A stretch of DNA of 64,000 nucleotides. Origin: Heterobilharzia americana (Eukaryota > Platyhelminthes > Trematoda > Strigeidida > Schistosomatidae). The position numbers were made by a program, and so were the translations under genes. The stretch is from the NCBI GenBank assembly GCA_944470555.2, contig OX104127.1:119688741-119752740 (forward strand). Direction: 5' to 3'. The first letter of the stretch is position 1; every line of letters begins with the position of its first letter. Under the pieces are notes generated by a model. It made no database searches, was not told the origin of the DNA, and saw nothing but the letters and a program-made list of their open reading frames with translations. Shown in pieces: positions 22,367 to 34,837 of this stretch.

Positions 22367-24600
22367 CCAACCAAATTATCATAATTAACATTCAGACAGT
22401 ATCGAGGCATTTGTATAGGATCCCGTATGCCGACAGAGGTCGAACAATACGATCCAATAAAACAACGGAGAACAACAAGTATGCCAACAGATAGTAGTAA
22501 GGACTCCATGAGCTGAAGCTGTAGCCTGAGGCATCGGTGCCACCTTGCAAGTAATCGTGCCTGGTTGTGTAGCACCTTCGCGCCTCCTTAAGGATTAGTT
22601 GACTTATCTTACCCTACTGACGTGACCTGACAAATGTATGTTTTCAACCCGTCTACAAAAATTTTTTTATTCTTTCTTGGTCAAACATATGTGGGTGTCG
22701 AACGCAAACAATCTATGGCTGATCTCTGGGCCTGTTTAAACCTTCTTCACAATTCCTTAGCCGGTGAGCTTGGATGGTTTTCTTCTTCGCTTTGAGCAGG
22801 TTAGCTGGCTAACGTCCGTTTCTATACTAGTACCAATAATTTCATATCTATTTGTAACCAAACGTGAATAATATTCCCACCAAACCGACAACGCCACCTA
22901 TTCCACTGGTGGCACTTTGACTTGCCAATGCGGCAACTTGGCTTCCGTAAGCTGGAGCCACTTTTTGAGAAGGGGGTGTCACAGACCCCGATTCTCTATT
23001 TGTACCTGTTTCTCCACTACTTTTTAGTCATGGCACACGCCACAAGTCCCATGCTAAGTGACCCCTACCGTCGGGCAAATGGAGTGGTCTTGCGGTAGAT
23101 GTGTTCAAGCAGATGCATGGAATACCTAAACAGCAGTCTTTCGACAATCTTATCCACTGGTAATTTCCACGAGAAGTGCCACGTCCGGCGATAAGAGTTC
23201 CTGTTTTGAGTAAATCCATCGCCACTGGTGACCCGGGCGCTTTTACTGGCAAAACATTATAGATATCTCAGCGATCAATTTCCAAGGTAAATTTTGTTCT
23301 GGGGAGATCCATACATTTCAACACTGAACTGGCAGAGCCCTGAAATTTCGTGAAACAACTTCAGATATCTCGAGGCCCTCTATCTTGGTGTATGGTACAG
23401 CAGTCGCCTGCTTCGCTTGGCCACATCATCTGAAATGACTAGTCTACGGCGGAACCACGAAGCTGTGGGCACTCTTAATGATGATGGCACGACGACGCGG
23501 ATGGCTGGGATGCCCGGAAGTGCAGAAAACCACACAACTTCAATGCGGTCTACATGAAATCCAGTGGTCAGCTTAACAGAATACGCATAGGGTAATTTTA
23601 ACCGACAGTAATTGTTTGTTAAGTGTCACAGATTTAAAAACTAAAGTTTGCCATTCGTAAGACTCTTTTACGAAAAGACAGCTTTCTCTGCACCCTGAGT
23701 GACGGTCAATTCAGTCGGTGAAACTTAAATGCACGGGAATTTTATTCACTCTCTATGCGCAAGGTGAGAAAAATATTAGAAATTAATACAAGTGGCCGGT
23801 TTTTTATGTTGAACGGGCAGTTCCTGTGCAGAGAATTCAATGCGTTCACACAATGGAGTATTATTTAATTAAACCTACAATTAACTCGGAGGATATAGGT
23901 AGAAATCGGAGCAGTAATATATGTTGGTACTGCATTTGAAAAGTATAATTCATGAAGCCTGCCCCTTTGATCGTTCCAGTCAGAGCAAGAAGAATAAGAT
24001 TTTAAGAACCAAACAGGCTCACATTTGTTTAGCTAACTGTCCTCATCTACAAACAAACGGGAACAAAATAAATGCAGTATTGGTATAGAATAAAGTGACA
24101 AACACTTCTGTGTTCGAAAGAAGCAACTACGTGCATTAAGAAATGCAGACCAAACGGGCAAAACTAGTTGAAAAGTGCCAACAATGCGAACAGTGGTGAC
24201 AACACCTGTTCATTTATAGTTAACTGTAAGGATGATCCTAGAGTTTCGACATTGGGCGTAAAAAACATATAGTAGTCATAAGCACCAGATATTTATCATA
24301 ATAGTAATCGATTTGTCACGTGGCAAAAAGGGGGCGTCGTACTGCGTAAAACGCATAGAATAGGCAATGAAACAAAAAGCGATGAATAAGGGGGGATGAA
24401 ATGGGAGACGATGTGGTTGAGATCAACATAAAGTTACCGTGGTAATGCCAAAGTAGCCATTGTCCGTTTCTGAATAGAGAAGTCAGGTCTAGAACTTTTG
24501 ACTCCAGTCGCTTCTGCAGAACGAGGTGAAGTGGCTTTTGGTTCCGAATAGACTAAATGATGTGCAGCTGAACATTTGTACGTTCTAAACCATTAAGCCT
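22367..24600. other. Interval with no assigned gene
   Basis: No gene supported. The first 250 bp may belong to the element that carries the hammerhead. A reverse frame at 23,028-23,252 has no conserved motif. The rest is AT-rich. Confidence 0.4.
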
Positions 24601-25600
24601 CAGGGCCTTGGGAAAATGTTCACAAAAACCAATATAGGCCCGTACTTCTATTCTTTAAAAGTGCTTGCCGTAGCAGGCACATGCGAATCCTAAGACATAA
24701 TTGGAGCAACTGTGGATGGGTATCAGGTCACCCTGGGCCCACAAAAGACCTGAATATTGCCAAGCAGAAACCATTTCCACGGCCACACGCGCGTCCAAGA
24801 AAGAGAGGTCTTTGACTTTCTGCCACTTCTTTCTGAAGTATCATCTCCATCATGTGCTAACCGGATAGGCACCAACCTCAAATGCAGTTACGTGCCTTTT
24901 CTTGAAACCTACGTCTTAGTACTTCTTGGTAGATTTTTTTAAATAACTGTTAGCCAACAGACGCAGCTCAAGGGGAACTAACTCGTAATATAACCTAACT
25001 TTTGAGCAAAGGTTTTCGCCTCTTTTCAACAGCTTCCTAGCACGTCAACGCCCGTTTTGTTCAATAGACAGAAGCTGCAGCAATATCGATACTGTCCACT
25101 CCTCAATCCACATGGAAGACGCTCCTGTCCACAGTATCTTCACCCAAACAGGAGATCGGTGATCGGAGAAAGCTTGGGAGATCTTCATTCTTATAGCTCA
25201 TGGCGGAAGTAATTTTCGGCCGTTCATTGTTCAAAATCTGGAGCAACTCCGAAGCACGGCTGGCGTGTTTGCAGATCAAAATATTTTTGTCCACATATCT
25301 CACGTAAGATATATTATCATCGATAGTCCAGTTTCATTGCTTTTGGTTCTAGGCTGGTATGCGGACATAGGAAAACAATGGACCAGCGAGGACTCTAATG
25401 ACCATTCCACCAATTCGAACAACGCGTGGTTGGATGGCAAATGATAATTTTTAAAGGATGCCACACCTTACTGCAGTTTTGTTCAAGCACGGGAGAATTT
25501 TGATTCGCCTTCAAATGACCTCACTTTTTGGACTGAAAAGTTTCCGAATAGAGAAGAGATCAAGGTGACTAAATAAAACATATTTATGACACCCAACGTT
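24600..25600 (-). pseudogene. Penelope-like element RT fragment (PLE-2)
   Basis: Reverse-strand translation near 25,420-25,360 reads IGGMVIRVLAGPLFSYVRIPA, a decayed version of the PLE motif (I-DG-x-AMGSPLGPLFA-x-xFMA). The frame at 25,103-25,303 gives RYVDKNILICKHASRASELL, where RYVDD has become RYVDK. It continues with LLQILNNERPKITSAM and SRSVFH, the usual downstream PLE segments (LQILN, RSVFRK). Stops follow. A GIY-YIG endonuclease is not visible. The fragment lies 2.3 kb from the hammerhead at 22.3 kb; PLEs of several phyla are known to carry hammerheads in their long repeats. Confidence 0.75.
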
Positions 25601-27200
25601 TCAGTCCCAAGGGAGGTAGAAAAGTGTCTTTCAAACTATGCACCACCGGACTGTTACGGGAAGTAATGAGCTACCCCACTGACCATTGAGAGGATAGGTG
25701 ACGCAGAAGGCTGTCTAGCGAACAAGATGTTCGGTGAAGGTACGTCTTTCGTTTGTTTTAGTCCGCGGTACTTCACAATCACAACCGTGTAAGTTTCCTT
25801 CCATGGCGTTCTACATAAACAAGCAATATTTAATGAAACATATTGGCAAAGATTGGTTGAATAAACACTAAATAAGTGAACAGATGGGTAAATTAGCAAG
25901 TGAGTAACTAAGCAAGCAAGCTATCCAGTATAACGTACGTTTAAAAATCATCGGAGCGGATGATTTGTATCCAAAGTTGCTCAAACAGCAGGCTCACCAT
26001 ATGGCGGACCTGCTGGCTTACATGCCTAAACTGTCCCCCGGTAAGGGCATGCTCCCGTGATCTTACTTTTTCACCAAACAGACCCTACATAACGCCAGTC
26101 AGGTCACGTACAGATGAGGCTGACTAATACTGGGGTTGGAGTCCTAGAAACAGCAATCAAGAAAGTCATTATGGCTGGCTTAAAGAGTAGACTCCACGCC
26201 TGACAAACCCCGCAGTTGGAGAAGGCTAGGTGAAATCAGAGGATGGCGTAGGGCATGTGGTTGCTGTTTTTGTAGGCTTGAGCCCGGCCTGCAGCCGGGT
26301 ATTTGGTCTCAAGGAGCTCACGAACCTTAAAAGGTTTGGTATCACATGCAGTTCACCTGCGTGGAACAGGGTTTTTCTTTGATAGGAGAAGGAGGGTAAG
26401 GATTGATTTCCATCTTCCATCCTAGACGTTGGCAAAGAGCGAGGTGCATCAGAGCACAGTCTTGGGTCCATAGGTATCGTCGTAGTACATAAATGAACCA
26501 CACTGGGTCACAAGATTCCCCAAAGTCCTCTCCTCTGACTTATAAACCAGGCAAGAAGAAAAGCATGACGACGTTGGCACACTTCAAGAAGAGCCAGGCA
26601 GTTAGTTGAACTGATCTGGGAAATCACCGATGCCTACCAGTGCAGGTGACTCCTCCATGATCAGTGCCGACCCACACCAACCTAAACACCACAGCGAGTC
26701 ATGACTTGATTGATGCGGGCTCGAGATTTCAGGATGGTCTGGGGATTATGTAGAAAGTTTACTCAAGTTGAGAGCGCCGTAACCACCGTCTCATGCACGC
26801 TCGTAGTTCAGCATACAAAGGAGGACTTTGAACGACATGGAGGCCCTAGTTTGAAGTGTAACTCAAACCTTCTGAGCAGTTTGGAGGACTGCAACTCGTG
26901 TGATGCCAACAAGGGTCAGAACGATTTACGAGGAGTGACTTCGGAAGTTTGACCTCGTGTTTTTCGTGCTTCAGAAGCGGTGAAGGGACTTAACTATGCT
27001 GTGGAGAACTTCAAGGGGTGATTTCTGACTTGATCTATCCTACGTCCTCCTTCTGGGTCGGTTGAAGCACCCCAAGACTACCGAAGCAGAGCAAAAATGC
27101 CAGGGGTAGATGCTGTAATCGTGAGTCACTGGCTTTCCAACCGGAAACGGAACCTGGAAATTGACTCCCGGAGAAACAATGTCTGCACCATCCACTGGGT
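25601..27200. other. Interval with no assigned gene
   Basis: GC content is higher than in the neighbouring AT-rich tracts, and short frames exist (26,226-26,501 -, 26,710-26,952 +). I recognise no motif. It may be part of the gypsy element's 3-prime region or another decayed repeat. Confidence 0.4.
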
Positions 27201-29104
27201 TATTTTCGAGAAGACCCATTTATCAAGGCGAGATGTACTGGGTTGGGACCAACAAAGGCTCACAGCCTTCCGTCCTTAAGTTCGCAGTGTGAAAATCTGG
27301 GCCTCGTAATTCGCGTAACAAATTTCACAGTCTACAGAAGAGCGAAGTTTTTAAGGACTGATAACGGTTGAGCAGTTGCGAAATGGACCACACATAACCT
27401 CCCGAATATCCTGGGTCGACCAGAGGATTGCTTGGAAAAGTGCTGCCGGTGTCTTTGAACCTGCAGTGCCAGCCAGGCAATTCGTCGTGCCTTTCGACCC
27501 CCACCCCGAGGAGATCAACAACAAATACACTTTTCTATGTAGATGGGAATCATACATTTGTAAAGTCGTTCAAAGAGGCCAGGAAGACGATGGCTACTGG
27601 GTTAAGGGGCTATGAAATTGCAAAGCATTTTCGGCTGACGAGGCAGTGTACGGTGCCGGTGCTTGACATTGTTTCAAGCTAAACAAGCCGACGAAGACCA
27701 TGAATACCAGCAGTAACGTCGGACAGTATCGAACTCTAGGCTATTGGTTTTATGGGTTTTCACCACTCTGGCTCACTTCTTTCTATCGTGGACCCCCCAT
27801 ATGATGCCAGCCGCGAGCGAAATCCAATTGTGCAACTGCTACTACAACTCCGCTGGTAAGCTCAGCCGGTGAAGTGGCCTGTGAATGTCTGTATTTATCC
27901 CCGGGTATCACTGAAAATACCATATACTGTGAATACGGCGAAAGTTAACGATGTTATCCGTGCGGGCTAGTTTTTGAGCGGGAAAAAAACTTTCGGTATC
28001 CTGGCACAAAATTCCCAAGACGAGGGGATGAAAACGGATGCATCTCAGCGCGAAGGCCACATCAATAAAAATTTCCCGTCGATTCGAAAATGTATCACAG
28101 CCTTTGTCGCGAGAAGCACCTATCGATAGAACTGCAGAGAAATCTAACCTTTGTTGTCCAAAGCAGTTTTATGAGGAAAAAGCAAACAAAACGTGATATA
28201 CTACCATGGGCGGCAATATGTATTGCATGGTTTCAGGTGTCCTTGTGACTTAGCTGAGTTTCCCTCTGCTGCCGGAAAGGGCATTGTAACTGGTTCGTTG
28301 ATTTTGCACCAGGTGTGCTAGGATACATACCCTCTTGTAGTCGGTCAGTTCATGGAAGTGCAATGTGAACTACAGAGGTGTTATCTCCGAAGCAACCGGA
28401 CTCCAAGGAATTGATATTGAGAGTACCTTTGCGTCTATCTTGATCGAAAGCATAAAACTATTCATGTTACTTGGGGACCTTGTGTCCAGCATCATGAGGT
28501 TCTTCCTTCTGTTCATGAGTAGCACCATAGCACACAGAGGCGTATGGGTCTTCGTGAAAGGCAGCGTAAAAAAAGCGCTATGTGTACTGCATTTGTTGGC
28601 CGGGTAACGCAGAATTTTACGTCATAGATGTCTAGAAATCTTGGACGTCGGACAGAAGCACCCAGTTATTGGGGAGCAGTTAGGCAAAATGTTTCCGCTG
28701 ATGGGCATTCACTATCAGCTTGGAGTGCACCCCGGATACTCGGTAGCACCATGGGTTCACTCAGGCATATTTACAGTCGTCGGTGGGGCCGTCTGACAAC
28801 AAAATTTGCGAAAGGATAGTGCGCCGTCTTTCAAATTGAAGAGTGCAGATGAAATGTGAAATAATCTAGACTCGGAAAGTCTAATAAAGTGGTTTACTGC
28901 GGGAGACAAACATGTGATGTTTCCCTCCATTGTCTGGGAAAACATCGGTGACGGTTACAGGTGTAATATTTTTAATGAGGTACTGCTGCTGGCCAATACC
29001 TGTGACCCTCCCTGCAGGCGCATAGGTGGGTGTCTTCATTAAATTCCGGTAACCGTTCAACAATATGTACATTACCATGCTAGAAACGGACACCTGACAC
29101 TAGA

Positions 29105-29295
29105 GAAGATTCTGAAGGGCTTTCAGCAGGCCCGATAGATGTACTTTTTGGCTGGCTACACAGGACGAAGTCCATTTTCTTAAAAATCCTCATCCATCTC
29201 TAGCCAAAAGACTGGTTTACGTCAAGCTTTGTTGGTGTCTTTTATGCCTGGATGAGATGGTCTGCCCGGAGAAATGAAGAAGTGATGCTGATAGT
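29105..29295 (-). pseudogene. Ty3/gypsy integrase zinc-binding remnant
   Basis: The reverse-strand translation contains HFSGQTISSRHK, corresponding to the HxLSHPGxRAT segment. It continues to FLRKWTSSCVASQKVHLSG, corresponding to VRxWTRSCxxCQKxKVHRH. The second cysteine of the HHCC motif is a serine. This places the integrase just after RNase H, as expected for gypsy-type pol. Confidence 0.65.
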
Positions 29296-29514
29296 CTTGA
29301 GGTGCTTCGGCGACTGTTTGATCAGACGACACATCGTACAATATTTCGTCGTTATTGGAACCTTTCGGTTGCAACTATAACCTTGGAGCTGTAAAAGACA
29401 ACACTCTTTACAGGCCTGGATCTCATTTTTGGAGACAAACTATTCCGACTGGGTGACGACTTTCAAATTTGTTCACTGAAGATATCCAAGAAAGTGGGTT
29501 GGCTTCTCGCCCAC

Positions 29515-30545
29515 TCACTCGAGATATACGACAGATGTTAGTGGTGAACTAGGAAATGCAGTCCAGTTTTTGAGACTCATGTGGGTAGTATTTATCAGAT
29601 TATGAGTTAGGGGAAAAGTTGGTGGTTTGTGGTCTACGAAGTCTGTGCAGTCACGACCTGTAGCGAGATATAAAGTGGCACACTGAACATCATGCAACTG
29701 GAATTTTCCAATCAACTTCACGGTACCTTGTCTCCAATTCTCGTAGGCACATTCGGTAAAATATTAGTGGCCGCTGATGGCTGTCGATCAGAAGCTTTAA
29801 AACGGCTCGGGTCGCCGACGATGGCAACGAAAGTAAAAGGCCATCTGCGTCCTCAGTGTATGTGCATGGTTGTTTTCCCAATAGCTTCCTTGAACTTGAA
29901 GAAAATAAAATGAGCCAAAATATCTCGAGTTACCTACTTTGCGTGCCCTCCGAAGTGGTCATTGCGCGGTCTCACAAACTAGGCATAGCTGGTAAGAAAA
30001 CAAAATTTACAGGCTGTCGCGCTGGTTGGTTCAGCGCAGTCCACAGCAGCCACCACTGCATCTGCTAGTGCAAGTATACCTCCTATAGTCGGTGAAGGGC
30101 TTAGGAAAATCAGACGACTCAACAGCTATTTGACGTCTTTGGCTGCTAATTGTGGTGTCATACCTCTTAAGTATGGGGAATGGGGTATCTGAATGTTTGA
30201 AGTGAGTTTCCTTGTCTGAATACGCGATCTGGCAGTCGCACATTTAACCAAAACGGGATCATTCATATAGCGTTGGAAAGTTGGTGCAGAAATCTCAAAA
30301 CCGGCGGTCACGCACAAAAATTCAAAAGGTGAGATAGATGTGACAATCTCTCTTTCGCAATACTTACTGTCCCAAATAACTGTCTGGCTGGACCTTTCGA
30401 CCATTCTTATCCCGGAAAGAATGTGAGTTATCAGGCTGCAGTCAGTAGTGACTTCAATGTTTATCGGCCGGTGGTCACCGGTAGGATACCAACACAAGTT
30501 ATCCTTCAGCGGTGCCGTAAGCAATGTCGACCACACAAGTACTAG
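29515..30545 (-). pseudogene. Ty3/gypsy RT and RNase H remnant
   Basis: RT: TGDHRPINIEVTTDCSLI matches the CGDYRALNxxTxPDxYPIP motif. FEFLCVTAGFEISAPTFQRY matches the FEFxxMPFGLxNAAxTFQR motif. SSDFPKPFTDYRRY matches the IxxFPKPxTxxxLRRFLG segment. RNase H: PLIFYRMCLRELETRYREV (PIAFFSRxLxxxExRYSTxxRE), then GRDCTDFVDHKPPTFPL (GRxFxxxTDHKPLTFAL). The YIDD catalytic block is not readable. This would be the polymerase of an LTR retrotransposon. It is non-functional here. Confidence 0.75.
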
Positions 30546-30960
30546 CTTGAGCATGACACCATACAATACCAGACCTAAATTTCCCCCACTGTCGATCCCA
30601 GTATTTAACTCTAGGTTCATTTGCCATCTGTGAACAGCACAAGTTTGCTGAATGCTGACATATCTTCAGATTCATTTGTTCTCAACATTCGATATGCAAT
30701 ATACTCTTATAGATTTCATGACTCACTATTGCTTCTCACACTAACTGATTATACCGTCATTAGCTTTCAGCCACCGTTGTCCAACCATATCACTTTTACT
30801 CAGTATTTGTGGCAGGCAATATCTAAACCATTGTTTACTCCAGAAGACTGTGCGGCACGATGCTTTGTTTCTTTCTAAACTTTGACAGCTTCAATAAGGA
30901 AACAACATTTAGATATTGCCTGTAAAAATGGCATGTGTTCGTATAATTCATTGTTCGAAA
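30545..30960 (+). repeat. Inverted repeat IR2, left arm
   Basis: Reverse complement of 34,838-35,253 (coordinate sum 65,798). Identity is highest over about 30,650-30,925 and drops toward both ends. It carries an open frame (30,621-30,878) with no recognisable domain. Its left edge coincides with the point where gypsy RT similarity begins on the other strand. Inside, caggcaatatctaaa (30,813-30,827) and its exact reverse complement (30,908-30,922) could form a 15 bp stem with an 80 nt loop. Confidence 0.85.
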
Positions 30961-31147
30961 TGTGATAATCATGTGATGCATGACACTGTTATTAATGCTT
31001 GGTAGTGTCCTCAAAGATTGATTCGACTCAAGATATTTGAATGAGACAGGTTGTAAACATTCATCAGATAAATGACTAATAACGGCTTAGGAAGAACTTG
31101 AGAATGAAGAGGTGTTTCCACCAGTACATACACCTAGGTTTTAGCTT

Positions 31148-32500
31148 TCTTAGACAGAAATTCATGCCGCAAGAAGTTCATAAGTTTGTGGCCTGAACGG
31201 TGAGAGAAGATGGTGTCTTTCACCACTTTCTCCGTCATACGTGAGAGGATAGATGCTGTGTTGATGGACGGTAATTTTCCGGGCTGAGCCTGGAACCTTT
31301 CTCAAAGCACAGGGCAATACGACTAGTCTTACATGGAACCGAGAAAATCTCAGAGTTTAAGGACAGGCTATGGAGCCGAGACAAAAGTTTAAATTGAGAT
31401 GGAAGTTTGCAAGGGAGTTGTTCAGACCAGCGGATGAAAAGAACTCGCCCCAGTCTAGACGGCATATTAAGTATTGTGAGCACGGCCAGTCGACGTCAAT
31501 GAAACGTCTGCGAACGAGTGTTTAGGCCTCAGTAATGCAGAAGTGCACCTACATTGTGCAAACAGTTGACAAGCTACAACCTTGTGGTCACTTTCAGGGA
31601 ATTCACTGCTAGTGTGTATGGTGAATGGTGGTGCGTTTAAAAAAACCAGACCAAGTATATTATTTCTTCGAGTATAGCTATCAACAACTTGAACCCACCC
31701 ATTGGTCTCTAAGGTTTGAGAGAATGGTTGGAAACGAGATGGTCCTCGGAGTGCTTCCTACATGGCGCCCGGAATATTGAAATCACCACCTACTACTGTA
31801 CAAGCTGGCAGGGATGGCAGCAGCTTGAATATTGTTTGTTTGTTCGTCAACGGCAGGTCCAGAGTGCGGTGATCTATGTAGGCGACCAGCGACAACCTTT
31901 TAGTGTCGGTAGGTGTTGATATTGACGAATACTACACCACTTAAAAGGTTCCAACCCAACAGGAAGGCATTTGGAGATGAAAAATCAGAGCGAACATAGA
32001 CGATGCAACCTCCACCTTGAGAAGTACTGTGGCCATTACGATAAAAAGTGTGACTACCTAACGTGAGCCTGAGGTTTGATGTATCTGATGTACACCAAGT
32101 TTCTGTGATTAAAGTGCGGCATGGTATGGTCAAGTAAGTTGAAGATTTTGGATAATTCGGCTTGTTGCGAATTGAACGTCAGTTAAACATAAGAACAGAG
32201 AATTCTGATGGGGCTACAAAAGGGCCAGGTCACTAACGAGATCGGATAAAAGTGTTCTTTCATGGTCATCATCTGAGTCTACGGGATGTGGGGCGGGAGA
32301 TGTCGGGATATAGGCAAGTTCCATAGCGTCACATGCCGGACTACCCACTGTTCCCTCAGGCGATGATGGATCATTTATTGGCCTGGGGGGTGAGAGGGCG
32401 TCACCATAGTATTTCTGCCACTGAGTTAGCCGCTGACTATAGCTGACAGCAGCTGGTTGGAATATGTCACGTAGATTACTGGGAAGCGATAGCAAACAGG
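31148..32500 (-). mobile_element. Second partial CR1-A copy, reverse strand
   Basis: Contains the end of ORF1 (frame 32,214-32,495, ending with the acidic DSDDDHERTLLSDL tail), the endonuclease and the start of RT. It breaks off near 31,148, in the RT fingers. All but the edges form IR1 with the copy at 11.6-12.9 kb. Upstream of 32,455 the frame reads LPSNLRDIFQPAAVSYSQ instead of the left copy's sequence, so the two copies sit in different contexts. Confidence 0.85.
31169..32455 (-). repeat. Inverted repeat IR1, right arm
   Basis: Exact mirror of 11,619-12,905, as far as I could compare by eye. The two arms are separated by about 18.3 kb. The stop codon after DFNIPGAM and the other frame breaks are shared with the left arm. 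Confidence 0.9.
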
Positions 32501-32574
32501 ACTGCAGCTCCGGATGCCGAACTCAGCCTAGAATTACTTTGGATGAGATGATCCTAAATTAACTTGACACTTCT

Positions 32575-32900
32575 TCGGTGTGTTACGTGACCTCACTCTT
32601 ACAGCCAGTGGTGAGCGTCAGTTTGAACACAATAGTTGGTACGACCCGCTCAACCACACCCGCAGCGTGACAACGAAACTGTTCAACTTCTGCTTGTATG
32701 CAAGCTTCTTCACCGCCAAATTCTCTCAGTTGTGGAACAGACTTCCTGCTAAAGCGAAGGCCTCCAAATCAACCCCTGAATTTGGTCGGTTGCTAGTTAA
32801 CTTATCACCTGGCAACTTTCCCGGCTCACCAAATACACCAACACTACCTTTCATGACATTTCGTACGCTGGGGCCTCCTAATGTGTAATGGGATATCCGC
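32575..32900 (+). pseudogene. CR1/Jockey-type LINE ORF2 C-terminal fragment
   Basis: A 102-residue frame ends in TRSVTTKLFNFCLYASFFTAKF, then SQLWNRLPAKAKASKSTPEFGRLL. This matches the C-terminal region common to CR1/Jockey LINEs (FFSxRxxxLWNxLPxxVxxAxSxxxFKxxL). It is on the opposite strand to the adjacent CR1-A copy and starts only about 75 bp from it. It is therefore either a 5-prime truncated insertion or the product of an inversion. Confidence 0.8.
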
Positions 32901-34830
32901 CACACCTACACTAGCCTTTCATATGAAGCGTTGGAGAGACTTCCGTAAGTTATGACTCCAAACTACTGTCACATTCTGTCCTACCCGACACGGGTATCAA
33001 AAACATAAGTTGCACAACACACGACACCATGAAATTTCTGTTCTTAGGTACTCAACAGGAAAAGCACATACGATGAACGGGATAGCAAGGAAAGTTAAGC
33101 GGGGAGAAACACGAACATAAGCAGCACTTTCCTTGTTGGAACTTTCGTTTCTTTCTCTATCCGCGGCTTTGTCTGTTTTTCTCCTTGTGGAAAGTCAATT
33201 CAGTTCCAAATGTTGGCCTGATCGTCATCGAGAACCAGTTACTCAAGGAACAGACCTCGGCTGAAACTACCCTTCACGGAAGGTAACCAGCTTTGCCGCG
33301 TTCACAGTACCTAACTACAACAAGCAGCAATAAAAACTGTTCACCGGACTAAAACTTTGTAATCATCTAAATTTAGGATTTAGTCAATATAAAAGTGACC
33401 AAGAAAGTCTGACACTTACTGGCCGACGCAAGACTGTCACAACCAGTGTAAACGGCGGATAGGTTGTCATGAAGTCCACCTGGTGCACTCAAACAGATCT
33501 CTCGATTCTGGATGCTGGCTCTAGAAAAGTGAAGATGTTTGGCTCTCAGTCGTAATATTCATTTAGATTATGAATCTCTGACGTGGATTGGTACTAACAT
33601 GCATGAATTATACAGTTCTGGAATCATCAGTGAAGTACGTTAAGTAAACAGTTTGTGCATACATTCCGTCATAAACTGTTCGTCGTTATCTCAGGCAAAA
33701 AGTACAAACCGTCACAATGGAAGTATCGGCTTCAAGCTCTATTCTTCTGCAGGTACGACATGTAGTGTCGAGATACGAACAGTGTTTTTTGTTAATACGA
33801 AGATAATACTTCCACTAATCCAACTTGTAAATTTCTGCACACCCACTCCGCTGGGGTGTTCCATCATGTGAACATGCAGCAATTACATCTTCTGGTGACA
33901 ATAGGTGGGGGATTGAGACTACCTTCCGTGAAGATGCATGTAATTTATACAAAAACTTATTCATACCTGTAAAAATGGTGTGTGCCTGTATGTTCAGGAA
34001 TAAAAGTTGTCATTATCTACACGTCAGGTGATGAAGAATATTACAAACCGGCCGCTACATCTTTCGTTCCTCCCTCTGTCACAAGACTAAGTACCCAATA
34101 CTACATCCTACAATGTGCTGGATTTGTCTGCTGATTTTATTTCAGCCTAGTCTGGTTACCGAACTAAGGAGCACGATCTATCTTCTTCTCTGTGAAAAAA
34201 ATATGGTGCTTCATTCTACACGTTATTTAGGATGTCAGGCACTTTCAAAAGTGATGTTAGACAAAACTTTATAAACAGTTTCCAGAACTTTGGGTTGCGG
34301 TGTCAGTACTGATCTACTCAAGCGTTAAAAAAGCTAACTGTAAACAGAGCGAGAACAATAGTTGAATAAAGTTGCTTATCAGTTTCAAGTAATTATAGTG
34401 TAAGGTTTTAAACAAAAGCCGCAGTCCAAGGTAAATAACCCAACACTTAACTTCCTGTTCTGTAAATCAGAGCTATAGCAGATGAGTGGCTGGACCTACT
34501 GCGTCGGAATCCGCCAAAGATCTGGAGCCGTTCCGCAAGACCAAGAAGCGAGCGCGAAGAAATCAACTGGCTTACACAAGCTCGTTAAAAAGATATTGGA
34601 CATTAGACATATTGGAGTGAGTAGCCTTGACTTTATTCAATAGTGCTTTTGAATTCCGACTGTTTATGACCACAATGGTGGAATTATAGATGTAAGTGAC
34701 AGGGGACTCAACTCTCAACCACCTAAAGTAGGGCAAAATAGTTGGTAATTTGGAGATATCGTTAGGAACTGGCTTTGCATGAATTTGACAGACGCAGAAG
34801 TCAATCACTAATTACCATTTATTATGATGA
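32901..34830. other. Interval with no assigned gene
   Basis: Probably begins with the 3-prime UTR of the LINE fragment. Around 33,965 a short stretch (ctgtaaaaatggtgtgtgcc) resembles the inner edge of IR2, so a diverged third copy of that repeat edge may be present. No coding motif. Confidence 0.4.
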
Positions 34831-34837
34831 TAACATA

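Larger units (their letters stand above)
27200..30545 (-). mobile_element. Ty3/gypsy LTR retrotransposon, pol remnant
   Basis: In reverse-strand order: RT (30,545 to about 30,060), RNase H (29,880-29,520), integrase zinc-binding region (about 29,290-29,110) and a possible integrase tail near 27,400-27,340 (CGPFRNCSTVISP, like the GPFRVxxR segment). This RT-RNaseH-integrase order defines Ty3/gypsy elements. No protease or gag is visible, because the element is cut at its 5-prime side by the inverted arm at 30,545. I found no LTR pair. The frames are heavily interrupted, so it is an old relic. Confidence 0.7.
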
